From contig OY282558.1 in assembly GCA_958295665.1 (NCBI GenBank), positions 330,371,106 through 330,435,105 of the forward strand: a DNA stretch of 64,000 nt, in the 5' to 3' direction. A program made the translations under genes and the position numbers. The stretch is from Tipula vernalis (Eukaryota; Arthropoda; Insecta; Diptera; Tipulidae). Below the pieces are notes generated by a model. That model was not told the origin of the DNA, did no database searches, and saw only the letters and a list, made by a program, of their open reading frames with translations. Shown here one piece after another: positions 12,000 to 23,859 of this stretch (positions are counted from its first letter, which is position 1; each line of letters begins with the position of its first letter).

Positions 12000-14900
12000 T
12001 TGTAATCGAAAACTTCTATTTAGACGGGGGGAAAAAAAAATCATTCAACCAAATAGAAAACAAAAAAATCTTTAAACAAAAATACCATTAAATCTAATTT
12101 ATGAATGAATTTTTTTTTTTTTTTTTTTATTTATCCGCTTTCATCATCGGAACTATAATAATAACAAACAATCGTATAAATATGGTAAAAATTGTTTTTT
12201 AGTTTTAAGATAGTGTACATTTATTATATATTTGTAGAATAGTATTGTAGTGTGTAGAAAGTTCATTGAAGTTAAAAAGAAATAGAAATTGAATTTAATT
12301 TAAAATGCACGATACAATGTTGTTGATGAATCTAATTAGTTTATCGTTCTTTATTCTCATATTTATACTATGTGGCAATGTGGGTGACAATGATGGACCA
12401 TTATTCTATGGTGATTTTAACATTAGCAATATTATACAGATAATAAAATCATTTAGCTTGTGTTTTAAAGTTATAAATTACTGTACGGCCGAATAGTATT
12501 TACCTACGCTTTTATCGTTAATCTGTGACCATGATAAAATAAAATTTTGTTTAGAAGAAATCGAAAGGTTGAAGAAAGTGAATTCTTCATTTATAATTGT
12601 ATATACGAATGTCTATCGTTTATTCAAATTTATTGAACATATTATTGAATGGGGAACTTACTAACATATAAAATGTTTATGAATAAAATTATGTTGATTA
12701 GTATTAAAGAGAATTTCTAAAAATAAAAATAGTATTTTATATTTTCATTCATACGCTTAAAAAAACAAAACCGTATAGTATTCATTCGTACAATTTATTT
12801 ATAATCTGGAAATATTAAATTTGTATTTTATGTAATTTTAGAATTATTTGTTTTGATATAAATTCATTCGATAATCTAATAGTCACAAATATCAATACGG
12901 TGTGGTCTGTCTTTGATGAGTCATTTTCTCGGTATTAAATTTTAATTTAAAAATATTTTAATTAACCTATATTTTCGAGGAAAAATCTATTTTAGATTAT
13001 TTTTTAATAGTTTATTTGGTGTGAAATGAATGTAAAACAAGTTATATGAGTCTAAATAAATATTGTACAGGTTAGGTTTATTAGGAATTCAGAAATTGAT
13101 AAATAAAGAATCCTGAAATGTTTTTGACTTTTTGTCGCATTAAAATCCTACTCTTAATATAAAGAGACTCTGAAATGTCGGATTAAAAAAACTAAACTAT
13201 AATCTTGAATAATTTAAGAAATACGCTCTTTAGACTCTAATATATAGAATTAAATTCATCGCATTAGTGAAATATATAAATCGAAGGTTATATTCAAATG
13301 ACATACATATAATTAATGTAAATCTTATTTATTTTCACTTCCTTCACACAGTAAGACATATTGTAAATAATATGTATAAATGAACATTTCTTCATTCTAT
13401 TATAATTAATTATCTAAAACACGTAACTTTATAAGAAGCACATTAAATCTAAATAATGTATTGAGTTAATATAATCATAAATAATTAACCTCAAATAATA
13501 ATAAATTAATAAATGATATTTCTGATTATTATTAAAACGTTTTTTTTTTTTTGTTAAATAAAGTGGGCGACATTTTTTGCATTTAACATACCGAGTTCGT
13601 AAGAAAACAAGTTCCTTACCAAATCAAACTAATTTTATTAAATATAAATAAAATATAAAATTGTGTAAGTTCGTTTTTTTTTTATTCATTATTCGAGACC
13701 AATAGTATGTATGCTAATTAAAAAAGAATTTTTAATTATCTTGAAACTGAATAAAACATGTGGAATAATATAACTTACATCAAAGTATATAGTTTACACT
13801 CAAGTATATTAAACAATTTGAGCTTTTCACAAACAAGAAGATATGGATAGTGGTACTAATGGTGAACGGAAATGTGCTAATATTTAACAAGATCAACACC
13901 CTCAAGCAAGTGTGTGATGCTAAATCGGTTTAATTGTAGTTTTTACTTTAAATTCATAAAAGGTAGAGGAGATAAATTTATATTTATTCAAATGAAGATG
14001 TTGCATTAAAAATATAAAATGTGTTTGTTTTTTTTTTTTTGCTTCGTTTGGCTATTATAGCTAGGCTATAAAGTAATATAAAATAAAATAATAATAAATT
14101 ACTAAACGACCTTGTCACAGTACTTAATCTTTTCGAAATTTGTGCACGATAAATATGAGAGACGTCATTAGTTTTTGAACTTTGATATCGCGGAATAAAT
14201 ATTTTGCACAATTATTTTTTTTTATTCTCGTCATTTTACTTGTCTTTTATGTATAGTGTACCGCACAAGAAAACCTTATTACTATTTTACGTACATATTG
14301 TTTTTGTACTGTCTTAAGATAAAGAAAACAGTTTAAGGAAAGTAGATTGACCAGTTTTTATTATAAATAAACTATTTATTATTATTAATATCGTTATTGT
14401 GTTACATTTACATTTAGCAAATTTAATTTTATGGTGTATTGTGTTTGCAAAAAACTACATAAAAATGAGTATAGAAATGACGCGGTTTGTTTTTAGTTTA
14501 TTTTATGATTGAACAAAAACAATACAAAAAATTACTAACCACGCACTTTTGAAAACAGTTTTTAAAATATTATGGAAATCAAATTTGAGATACTATTAGA
14601 ATATGTAGCAGGTGTATTTATACGTACGTGTTTTGTGTAAGATACAAATGATCTGAGTTTCTATCCGGGTTGCAATGATAATAAGAATATTGAATTAGTT
14701 AACAAACTAATAAGTACGTCTTATTTATAAAACTAGCAAACAACTACAACTGTATATTAAAGGAAATCCTGTAATTAGGATTCATTAGGAGTCTGATCAA
14801 CATAATTTTCAAATAAATTTATTAAGTTATCGAAAAAATAAAATACTAAACTAGTATAATTTAAGGAAGCTCTGCCAACTTCTGCAAGAATACAAAAAAA

Positions 14901-16700
14901 CCATAAGCCTTCAAACTAAACAACTAGAATAATTTATAAATAGGAATTTAACTGTCAATTTATTAAAACATGTACAATATACGGAAAGAAACTTTCTCCT
15001 GCAACTTCATGTTTATTGATTACCATATATAATAGTGAACCAATTGTATGGAAGATAAAATGGGATGCTGTCATTTTTACAATATACACTCGTTTATACA
15101 AAACAAACAATAACATAATAAAAATTAATGTTTAAATTTTAAAATATAGGAACTTCACTTCGAAATTCTTTATTTTTAATAAAAATAATATTTATTTTGT
15201 GTGTGTGGTCGATCAATATCAATCAAAATCGAAAGTATTTTTGTTTCTTTATATATACGTTTGTCAGTAATACACTCAATCCAAAAAAAAAAAAAAAAAA
15301 GATGACGATCTTGAGAATATACTATTCGGTATTGTTATTATATTAAACAATATTGTAAAATCAATCCTTAACCTTCGGCAAAAAAACCCAAAACACAAAA
15401 AGAAATATAATTGTCTCAATCTCAATTACACATCCAAAATAAGAATTTCTTTATTTCATCCGGTTTATGTTTACCAAAAAGAAAAATTTAAAGAAATTAA
15501 AATCTTGTGTTCCAAATAAATAAAATAATACCAAAAGTTCAAGACCAAATGTACATGTACGAGTACTTGCAAAATAATAAAGATGCCACAGTGAAGAATA
15601 TTTGTATACATTTTTAATTTTACATTCGAGGCATGTATGTATGTTTGTTTTAAAAATTAGTCATCTGTAATTCCTATTTATGCAATAATCATATACAGAG
15701 ACAATGGAAATGTGCGAGAGCACGCAAGTAAATTTTTTAAATTTATCGTGAAACCATCTATTTACCTTAAAACCTAAATATCATCATCTCATCGTCACTA
15801 ATTCGAGATAAACAATTATGACATCAATTTTACTTGGTTATTATCAGAATTTACCTTTCCAAGTAATACAATTACATTATCGCGAACATACGTCATCAGT
15901 ATATTCCCTCGATATTAACTAACTAGATATTAGTTGACAAGTTTTTTCCACAAGCTAACTGTACATAAAACATGATATAAGTAGTTGTCATTGTCATCAA
16001 TCAAATAGGAAAAATACAACTTTTTTTTATCAGATAATATTTAATTTGAATACTAATTGTATTTTCGCATTACTTACCGGTTTTTGCAAATGCGTTTTTA
16101 AATTTAGTATTTAATTCAAAAATTTACCTGAAATGAAAAATAAAAAATTTAATTATTAGTAAATTTAGTAAAATTTATTGATGATGACGTGAATAGTAAA
16201 TTATAGTAAAACGTTGATAAATACAACATATTCATAAAACTTCCACCATTAATAAATAAAATTTTAAAATTTGAAATAATTATAAAAGAGTTTTGAATTT
16301 ATATACAATTTTTAGAATTAGCCCAGAAATTGTATGCCAAATGTTAAAGTTATTTTGCCCCTAAATTAGCAGTTGTTTATAACCAAAAAGCATTAATCCT
16401 ACCTACAACGTGGCCTCAACACTATAAAACACGATTAGTGAGCCAATTTGTAAAAGTTTTAGCCTAGACATAGGTAAAAAGTCCTAAACTTATAAACTTT
16501 ACGGTCGTGCAAAAAGATCTTTAGATACAGCCTTAACCTGAACATGACAATTAAAATAAATTTGCCTCCCCCTCGAACGGTACAAAATTCAATATTTCAA
16601 CTAAACGACCACTAACCTCTGACAAGAGCAATTCATTCAAAAACTGAACGAAACCCACAATCTGCCATAGTCAAAATTCAATTCGACTAGAACATAATTT
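12000..16700. other. Gene-free AT-rich stretch
   Basis: No coding region, RNA gene or mobile element is recognised. It holds long homopolymer runs, including T-runs near 12113-12129 and 14029-14040 and an A-run near 15283-15300. The 63-codon frame at 12305-12496 has a hydrophobic start but no family match, and its length is expected by chance here. Confidence 0.6.
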
Positions 16701-16734
16701 TTAAATCACAAAAAGCAGACTTGGAATAATTCGG

Positions 16735-16805
16735 GTGACCAGAGGTCCTAGTTTCCCCAGAAATATTCTGGTTTTTCCAACTTGTGCGGACGCCCAGGAA
16801 AATTT
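16735..16805 (+). repeat. G+C-richer segment, possible repeat fragment
   Basis: The stretch beginning GGGTGACCAGAGGTCC contains an internally repetitive pattern (CCTAGTTTCCCC, TTCTGGTTTTTCC, CGGACGCCCAGGAAAA). It resembles an interspersed repeat end I have the impression of having met in other animal genomes, but I cannot name it. It precedes the tandem array at 17.0-18.2 kb. Confidence 0.25.
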
Positions 16806-17019
16806 CTTAAGTGTCCTCGCACTACGAACTAAAAGATCTTTCGTGCTTGAAAGAGTGCTGGTTTATAGATATGGTAATATTCATTCAAAATAAAAATTTC
16901 AACACTTTCCAATAAGAAAAAATGGGATTTATTATTGTTTTTGTCCATTTGGTCATACAGAGAATTTTTTTTTTTGATAAAGGTACAAAGAAAGGGATCA
17001 ATTTCAATTAGAAATAGGT

Positions 17020-18200
17020 TCTAAGAGAGTAAGTATTCCTAGCGTAAATCAAACTCCGGCCCAAATGAAATAACCGAAGAAATTCTTCCAGACGTGATTT
17101 AATATATTTTAAGTCGTGTTTTCCATGAGAACTGCACTAGAACTCGATAAACTTGAAATTCCTTTTATTCTATGTAAACCGAAAAAATAAATAAATTCAT
17201 AAAGCGCGAACATGTAGTGTATTCGACATAAATACAGATTTTAAGTTTAAAAATTTCCCCCTTCAGCTGACGTCTTTTCACGCAACTACACTCGATAAAT
17301 TCATGGGTTTATCAAGTGTAACTAAAAAATAAGCTAGAATTGTAATTATTTATTGCTGTAACAGCTTAAAATGTGTATTTATGTTAAATGCTCTACACAT
17401 TAGCGCTTTATTTATTTTTTTTTCGGTTTACATAGAATAAAAGGAATTTAAAATTTATCGAGTTCTAGTGCAGTTCTCATGGAAAACACGACTTTAGATT
17501 AAGAACTACATATTTATAGAATCGGCTTAGCATCTCAGAAAATTCTTTGTATTGACTTTTTACGGCAAACCAAAATTGGCAAATCTAATTTTTGATTTAT
17601 GATAACGACCGTAACTCACCATTAGAATGAGAGTAGTGATCCAAAATATTTCTTGCCCTTGGGCCATGTTTTATTTTAAAAATAATGTTCCCAGCTCAAG
17701 CTTATGGCCGAAAAATTATTCAGGTCATGAAATAATAGGTTTATATTAAAAATTATTTATAGGATCTACAAAATATTTCCGATATAAAATTTCTCGAAAG
17801 TTCATGTGTTGTTCCATTTGATGCTGGAGACTGAATTAGCGTATTTCACCAAATATCCCTGGCAGTGTTCCGCAGTAATTTTCGAGCCATGGTTTAATTA
17901 AGAAATCCGGCCCCAGATGATACAGCCGAAGAAATTCTTGAGAGCCGGAATTCAAATCTCAGGCATAAAATCCATTGACAAACGTGCATGTTCCCTCTTT
18001 ATGTAAAAAAAAAACAAAATATTTTTTGGTAAATCAAATTTTTTTTTCTGGTTTGTATTAATATCGACGAAAGTATCATTAGTAGTGTTCCGCCAATTTC
18101 TTGAATTCTGGATCAATCAATTAATTAGTCGTAACCCTTCCACCAAATGATGAATGGAAGTGAATTTGAAACTTTTCGAACATTGTACCCAGTGGATGGT
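17020..18200 (+). repeat. Degenerate tandem array, unit about 220 bp
   Basis: Related segments recur at roughly 220-bp spacing. The block GCCATG...AAATCCGGCCCCAGATGA...GCCGAAGAAATTCTT near 17885-17945 has counterparts near 17662-17730 (GGGCCATG...GGCCGAAAAATTATTC), 18095-18165 and 17045-17098 (CTCCGGCCCAAATGA...CCGAAGAAATTCTT). Each is preceded by an AGTGTTCCGC-like or AGTGATCC-like word (17870, 18087, 17636). The copies are well diverged. The array is interrupted by the hairpin element at 17110-17498, which separates the 17.05 kb copy from the rest. It is an old satellite-like array of unknown family. Confidence 0.6.
17110..17498. mobile_element. Long hairpin (foldback) element B
   Basis: The outer left arm (about 17111-17209, starting AAGTCGTGTTTTCCATGAGA) pairs with the outer right arm (about 17400-17494). 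Pairing resumes in 17210-17255 against 17355-17400 (ACATAAATACA/TGTATTTATGT). A separate inner hairpin pairs AACTACACTCGATAAA (17284-17299) with TTTATCAAGTGTAACT (17308-17323). The element is therefore one nested imperfect palindrome of about 389 bp. It codes for nothing. The terminal motif TGTTTTCCATGAGA (17117-17130) and its complement (17475-17488) match the ends of the 8.0 kb hairpin at 13 of 14 positions. The insertion splits a tandem array, which dates it after the array formed. Confidence 0.82.
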
Positions 18201-18209
18201 CGTCGACAC

Positions 18210-21200
18210 CAAACCAATTTTATATAGCATTTAGTAGAATTGTTGCCTTTGAAATTGTAAGATCGACTCTAGTATCTGTTTCATTCGTAAATTGGTTGTC
18301 TCTTTTACATTTTACATTACATCATTCTCTTAAAATGCTATTTCTAAAGTAATTTGTCTCATATCCAAAAATATATACTTACATGGCATTGGCAACCACA
18401 AACTTATCATATCACCCCAATTATCTAATAGCACGCATTTATAGCGATCTCTCAACGTGTTTGTGAGTAACAATACAGTAAATTTCACAAATGTTATTGT
18501 TATACCAGTTTGTCATTTATTTGTTAATTAGAATAATGACATTTTTATGTTACTTGAAGCAATAAAATTTCGATTAAATTTTGGAATGTGATTTTATAGA
18601 ATTTCAACATGATTTGGTTTTCACACCAAAAATAATAATGAAAACAAGGACGCAGTTGAAATATATCTTCATGCTGCGCACCACCAATATAAGACATCAT
18701 GTTTTTTTTTATATGTACATCGTACATGTATATACATAATAATGCATAATAATTTTTGAGAGATGAAAATGTATCAGTTATAAATAAATTTAAGTGGGCT
18801 TATATCAGATTAAGCGTATAACACAACAGCGGATATTTGTATGAATTGTTTGTCTTATATTTGTATGGTTTGGAAGAATTAAATATGTCAAAGATGTTTT
18901 CCGCATATTTTTATATTTGCTCAAAACGGTATATAAACGCAAGATTTTAAGAAATATTAATGATATACAGGCGACCAAATCAATTTCTTTGCCATTAAAA
19001 TTAAGCAAAAAATAACTGTGTGTAAGTACGTACACAAAAGTTATTGCAGGAAAATCAAATTAAAATGTTGATGGTTTGATATGTCTGGTAGACAAGTATG
19101 TTGAAGTAATAAAAATTATAAAAACAAGTTACGAAAGATAGATTATAGCCAGTTTAAGCATTTAATTGCGTTGCAATTTTCTTATTTCTTAATTTATCAA
19201 ATAATTTTTTTGTGTTTGATCAATCTATGAAATTGATAGTAAAAAATTAAAAAGTGAAAAGAAAATTAATGTCAACGCAACTTAAAAACAAAATTTGGTG
19301 TTTAAAAAATATTCAATCAAAGAAAATATTTAACAACTTTCTCAAATGGAAGTAGGTATTAATTTCTTTTCAATATATATGTACATAGCTACAAAATACA
19401 TACAACCTTGGAAAATGTTGCTGAGAATTTATTATATACCTTCACTCGCGCGGTTATGTTTCTGTACTTATTTAATTGAGAGTTTGATCTTTGCGAAATG
19501 AATATCAAAGTGATGTGTTGTTGTGTTAACAAAAACATTAAGCATTTATCAATATTGCCACACATAACGTTTTTATTTTCCTTCATATTTTTGTTAAGAA
19601 AAATAATATTAAGTTCCGCTATAAAATCGATGGCGCCCATCATCAATTATTCATGACGTTAAAGAAAAATGAAAATTATTTCCATGTCACAATGAAAACA
19701 GATTTTTTTTTTTTTTTTTGACGACGACGACAACACAAAAAAATTTATAATAAATTTGTAGAGGCGGTCGGTGGTATTGCATAATAGTTTGTTGTTAATT
19801 TTTTTTTTCTCTCTTTCTCTTTCTTTATACAAAACTAAACGTGCAATTATGTTTGTATTTAAATATATTTTACATAAAATCAAATATTTATAAAGAAATA
19901 AAAAATAGTTTTGGAAATGTTAATGGTTTAGTGGAATTTTTCATGTGGAATGTGCAATGAAGTAATTAGGATGCGGTATTACAAAAATTATCGATTTGTA
20001 TTACAGTAGTTTGTGTGCAACTATTTTAAATGCAGCCTAATTCTCACGCTTTACCTATCAATTCATACTATATAAATCAAATTACAAGCGCGCATCATCG
20101 TGTAATGATTGATAATGATCTGCATGTTGGTTTTCGCAATGTGATTAACATTTTTTCGTGAAAAAATTTTAATCTTACATATAGCCTTTCTAATTTTTGT
20201 ACTTTTATGTAATTTAGAGTTCAAACTTAAGAATTTACATAATAAAAATCTTCTTTATTCGGATTAAACCTAACAAAAAAATGTAAATGGGTCAAAACAT
20301 TAAAAAATGAACGTTCATGTCCGGTATTATGATGTTTACCAAACTTTTATTCTGCGCACTAATCTTCTGTAATTTACTTATTGTTGCTTTAGTTAAGATA
20401 ATCATGGGAATAATTTCGAAAAAAAAAACAACACAGATTTTGTATAGAAAGGTATGAATATAAGCGTTAAAGTAAAATTATGAATACTTTAAGATTCGTC
20501 AGACTTACAGAAGAGTACTACAGATATTTTATAAAAGACGCACAATTTTAAGTCAACTTTGCCAATTAAATGATTTATAATTTAAAATTACTTATGTAAA
20601 AAAAAAAAAAAAAATTTTATTTTCCAAAATTGGAAGAAATTACGCTCACACAGATTTTCTAAAAAGATTTCGTGAATCAGTTATAATATTTCTGTGTTTG
20701 TCATATCTTATGTACGATGTGTGTAGGATGAGAAAACAACTTTAATGAAAAAATATTTTATTGGATCAAATTGATTTTTGGACATCCAAACTACTAAAAA
20801 AAATTAGATATCCAGAAGTTTCGAAAATACATACATACTTGAATTAAAATCTTGCAAATTAGCTTACCAAAATTGTAATGTTACGTTATAAATTTTTATT
20901 GTTTTTTTTTCTTTTGCTTTTGAACTTGTACTAGAAATGTATACGGAAACTAGAAAAATTGTGCAAAAAATTATTTTTTTGGTGATTTATTATCGTGTTA
21001 ACTTCATGTGTTCATTTTATTTTATATGCGTTATTACGAAATTTTATGTGAGATTATTTTATATGTGCGCGCCGCGTTTAATTGAAATAAGAATGATTTG
21101 TCAAAATAAAACCTTCATAATTGTATAAAAAAAAAACGAAAAACTAGAAATATGTGTCACAATGTCAATAAAGTGGTTTTAAAAATATTTCGAGTGCATA

Positions 21201-21900
21201 TTACGGTACTTTTGTACAAATTATTAAAAATAATATTCATAACATGTCCTTATCTCCCAATATTTGCACAACCAATTGAATTATTGCTAAAAACGAATTG
21301 TAAATGGCACGAAATTAGTCATCATAGTTTGACCACAAATTAGGGTCACCAATCAATTACTTATTTTGTTAACTTTAATTTTAATTCATCTTCACCACAA
21401 CTTTGTAAATATTGTGACGATTATTAAAACAACACAAAATAACGAAACAATGTCACCTTCAATGGTCTGTCATGGAACTTTTTATTTTTATTTAGCGTTT
21501 TGCTCTCGGCTAAAGGACTATGTATTGTGGCTTGCTATATGTTTGAGAAAAGTGGCTTGATTTTGTAAATACTTACTTAACTAATTTGAAGTAAAATTGA
21601 AAAAGTCGTGAAATTAAAATATCGGCAAACAGAAGTTTTAATTCTCAACAAACTATCAAACTCTTTTTTGAAGCTATACATGTGCAATTTTAACAACGAA
21701 TTTGATAATCTTTCAATATTTTTAGATTTTTTAACGCTTTCCTGAATTATCTAACAACCTTTAGGGGAACTTACGGTGTGGGTAGGAGGTGGCAATACAT
21801 ATAGGTACCAGTCGTATTTTTATATAGCAAACTATTGTGCCAGTAGTGCTGTAAGTGTAGAAAAATTATGAAAACAAACAAAACAACACTTTCTAAATCA
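18210..21900. other. Gene-free AT-rich stretch
   Basis: The reading frames here (up to 85 codons) are AT-driven and not recognised. It contains poly(T) at about 19704-19720 and poly(A) at about 20599-20614. No RNA gene or repeat boundary is visible. Confidence 0.55.
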
Positions 21901-21904
21901 TATT

Positions 21905-22377
21905 CTTTATGAAATGATACAACACAAAGCTTACAAGGCGACGCCACATTCCTGGCAAAATATTTTGGTGCCCGCTTGACTTTTTTTTTTTTTTAACAGC
22001 TTTTGCATGATTTCTTGAATTGGCTTCTATTGGTAAATGTAGAGAAACTTTTCCCAGCGACTTTCTGGTAAAACGTCTATTTCGATGCTGGATCTTTGCG
22101 GCTTTTTACTATTTATTTCAGTTTATTCTAGGTTATTATTAGTAAACGATAGATATTTTTTTGAAGCATTTTGTAAAACTTCCACCCGTATTAACTTACC
22201 ATTTCTGGGCATGCGACGAGGATCGTTGATCCATCTTTCGTTGTTTTCATCGCTACTACTAACAGATTTAATAAAACTGAAATCTTCGAAGATCTGTCGT
22301 AAATCCTCCTCTGTATATTTGCTTGACCCTGTGATTCTATCTGATAACAATAGGTAACGAAATGCTTTCAATTGTTA
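21905..22377 (-). pseudogene. Decayed minus-strand ORF with a Cys-rich tail, possibly transposase-derived
   Basis: A minus-strand frame runs from 22377 to a TAA at 22123-22125, then continues in the same frame for 31 codons to a TAG at 22027-22029. The first part contains KYTEEDLRQIFEDF and a basic/Trp stretch (ERWINDPRRMPRNGK). The second contains RSSIEIDVLPESRW. Further downstream (about 21905-21970) a frameshifted pair of segments reads FCQECGVAL and then CKLCVVSFHKEY, a C-x2-C ... C-x2-C ... H pattern. That pattern resembles the C-terminal Cys-rich domain of piggyBac-type transposases. A perfect GTAAGT donor-like site at 22199-22194 would alternatively suit a host exon ending near 22200, with a possible acceptor (TTGTTATCAG) near 22344. 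An RNA-binding-type fold for the YTEEDLRQIF segment is also conceivable. The family is unresolved; decay is clear from the in-frame stop and the frameshift. Confidence 0.35.
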
Positions 22378-22379
22378 AA

Positions 22380-23395
22380 ATTAGATTAGCGAGGGCAATT
22401 AAGAGAAAAAAATCAAATACAAAATACAAATCATCAAATCATGAAGGAGGACTTTTGTAGGAATTACAAGACCAAAAATTCGGTACCGATTAAAAAAATA
22501 ACAATCCTTCGATATGGAAAGGATTTAACAAAAACGACTTTTATCACATGGAAAAGACGACCCCGTTTTAGAACTAACAGGATATCAGGATGCTGAGGAA
22601 ACCAACACTCGCTCAACTGATAAAAGAATTTCTCGCAAATCAAGCTTGAATCTTTGGGGCTCAATGCAGCCAAAGGGGAAGAATGGTGCTAGTAATATGA
22701 GTTCACCATAAATGAACGTAGATTTAGTCGGCTGGAAGCAACCTTCTGACATGATAGTAGCGAGGAATTTCACTTATTGCTGAATTCCCAATGAGACATA
22801 CCTCTCGATTAACATTGTACTTGTATTCTTACTTTATACGAGTTTGTACACTTGGTGAATTTTGTACAAATTTCCTTTAACTCTTTTCTTTTTGGCATAA
22901 AATTCGCAAATATTGAAAATATGCTGACTGCTATAAAATAATTTAAGAAGAAATATATTAACTTCCAATGTCCTTTCCAAGTTTAATCACTATCAAAATT
23001 GACCAACGGATAATTATTTAGCTTTTCCTTTATGAGTTTTGAAATTGCATCTACTTCCTACTGAAATTTTAAATTACAAAAGATTATTCAATTCTAATTA
23101 CTTATGCCATAATAGGCTTAACAAGCAAAATGTAGCAAATTCCTTTAGATTGCTGCATCCTTTTGTCTCCAGCAGTTTTTCTTTTTCAATCATACGATTT
23201 AAATAAAAAAAATATCGTGAACGTGTTTAGTTATTATTAATGTTTACTTTTCATACTCCTGATAAATTATTCTACTCAATTTCATTTTATCGTACTGTTT
23301 AGTTTGTAATGGAACGAAACACCAGAAGTTAAACCCCCTTTGAATGTGGAACAGCAGTTTCACATACAACAATTTCTCGATCAGGTTTATTTTAT
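22380..23395. other. Unrecognised intervening DNA
   Basis: Segment 22450-22780 is slightly richer in G+C, with overlapping frames on the minus strand (22464-22673, 22585-22773). Neither translation is recognised. The rest is AT-rich and featureless. Confidence 0.4.
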
Positions 23396-23396
23396 C

Positions 23397-23745
23397 AAAA
23401 TTATTAGGTTGAGAGAACCACTGACAACTGCTAGAAACCTGAAATGCAACTTAAGGGAGTACACAATCTTCATTAATTTTTCAATAAAGAGGTATCTTGC
23501 AGAGCATAATTTGCATCCTAGAATACCAGGAACAGGCCTAGCATTATCAGTAGACCATCGAAGAGCTCGATTGGCATTTGCTAGAGAGCATGTGAATTTG
23601 ATTCTGGTTAATTTAATTGGGGACGCGTTTTGTTTTCGGCGAGTCGAGATTTTCTCTGTATTCTTCAGATCGACGTGCAAGAGCCTTTCCACGGCCAAAC
23701 GATTACTAGACGCAATACAATATTCATGAAACGACGTTATTGGAA
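23397..23745 (+). mobile_element. Tc1-like transposase remnant
   Basis: The plus-strand frame carries the end of a helix-turn-helix region (TTARNLKCNLRE, then KRYLAEHNLHPR). It continues into DHRRARLAFAREHVN (23553-23597), the segment that precedes the first catalytic Asp in Tc1-family transposases. Beyond it the expected motif is broken: a different frame reads GRVLFS, and a small indel at about 23638-23642 removes the first catalytic Asp codon. A third frame resumes with RFSLYSSDRRARAF and hits a TAG near 23708. No second or third catalytic Asp region is recognisable downstream. No terminal inverted repeats were found, so element boundaries are unknown. It is a dead fragment. The longer minus-strand frame (23387-23857) is its antisense shadow. 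Confidence 0.82.
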
Positions 23746-23859
23746 AATGGTGAAATTTCGTTTTTAGCCGCCACGGGGCTTCATTTAGTAACTGGCGCCG
23801 TTTGCTCCATATATTAGTAGTCAGGTCAACCAACATCTGGTGTACATTTGGATCCAAAT

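Noticed and set aside
13852..13934. Short G+C-richer frame starting ATGGATAGTGG.
   Set aside because: Only 14 codons in that frame, and the 45-codon alternative frame has no start; both lengths are expected by chance.
23387..23857. 156-codon minus-strand frame, the longest in its region.
   Set aside because: The opposite strand carries unmistakable Tc1 transposase sequence (DHRRARLAFAREHVN), so this is its antisense shadow.
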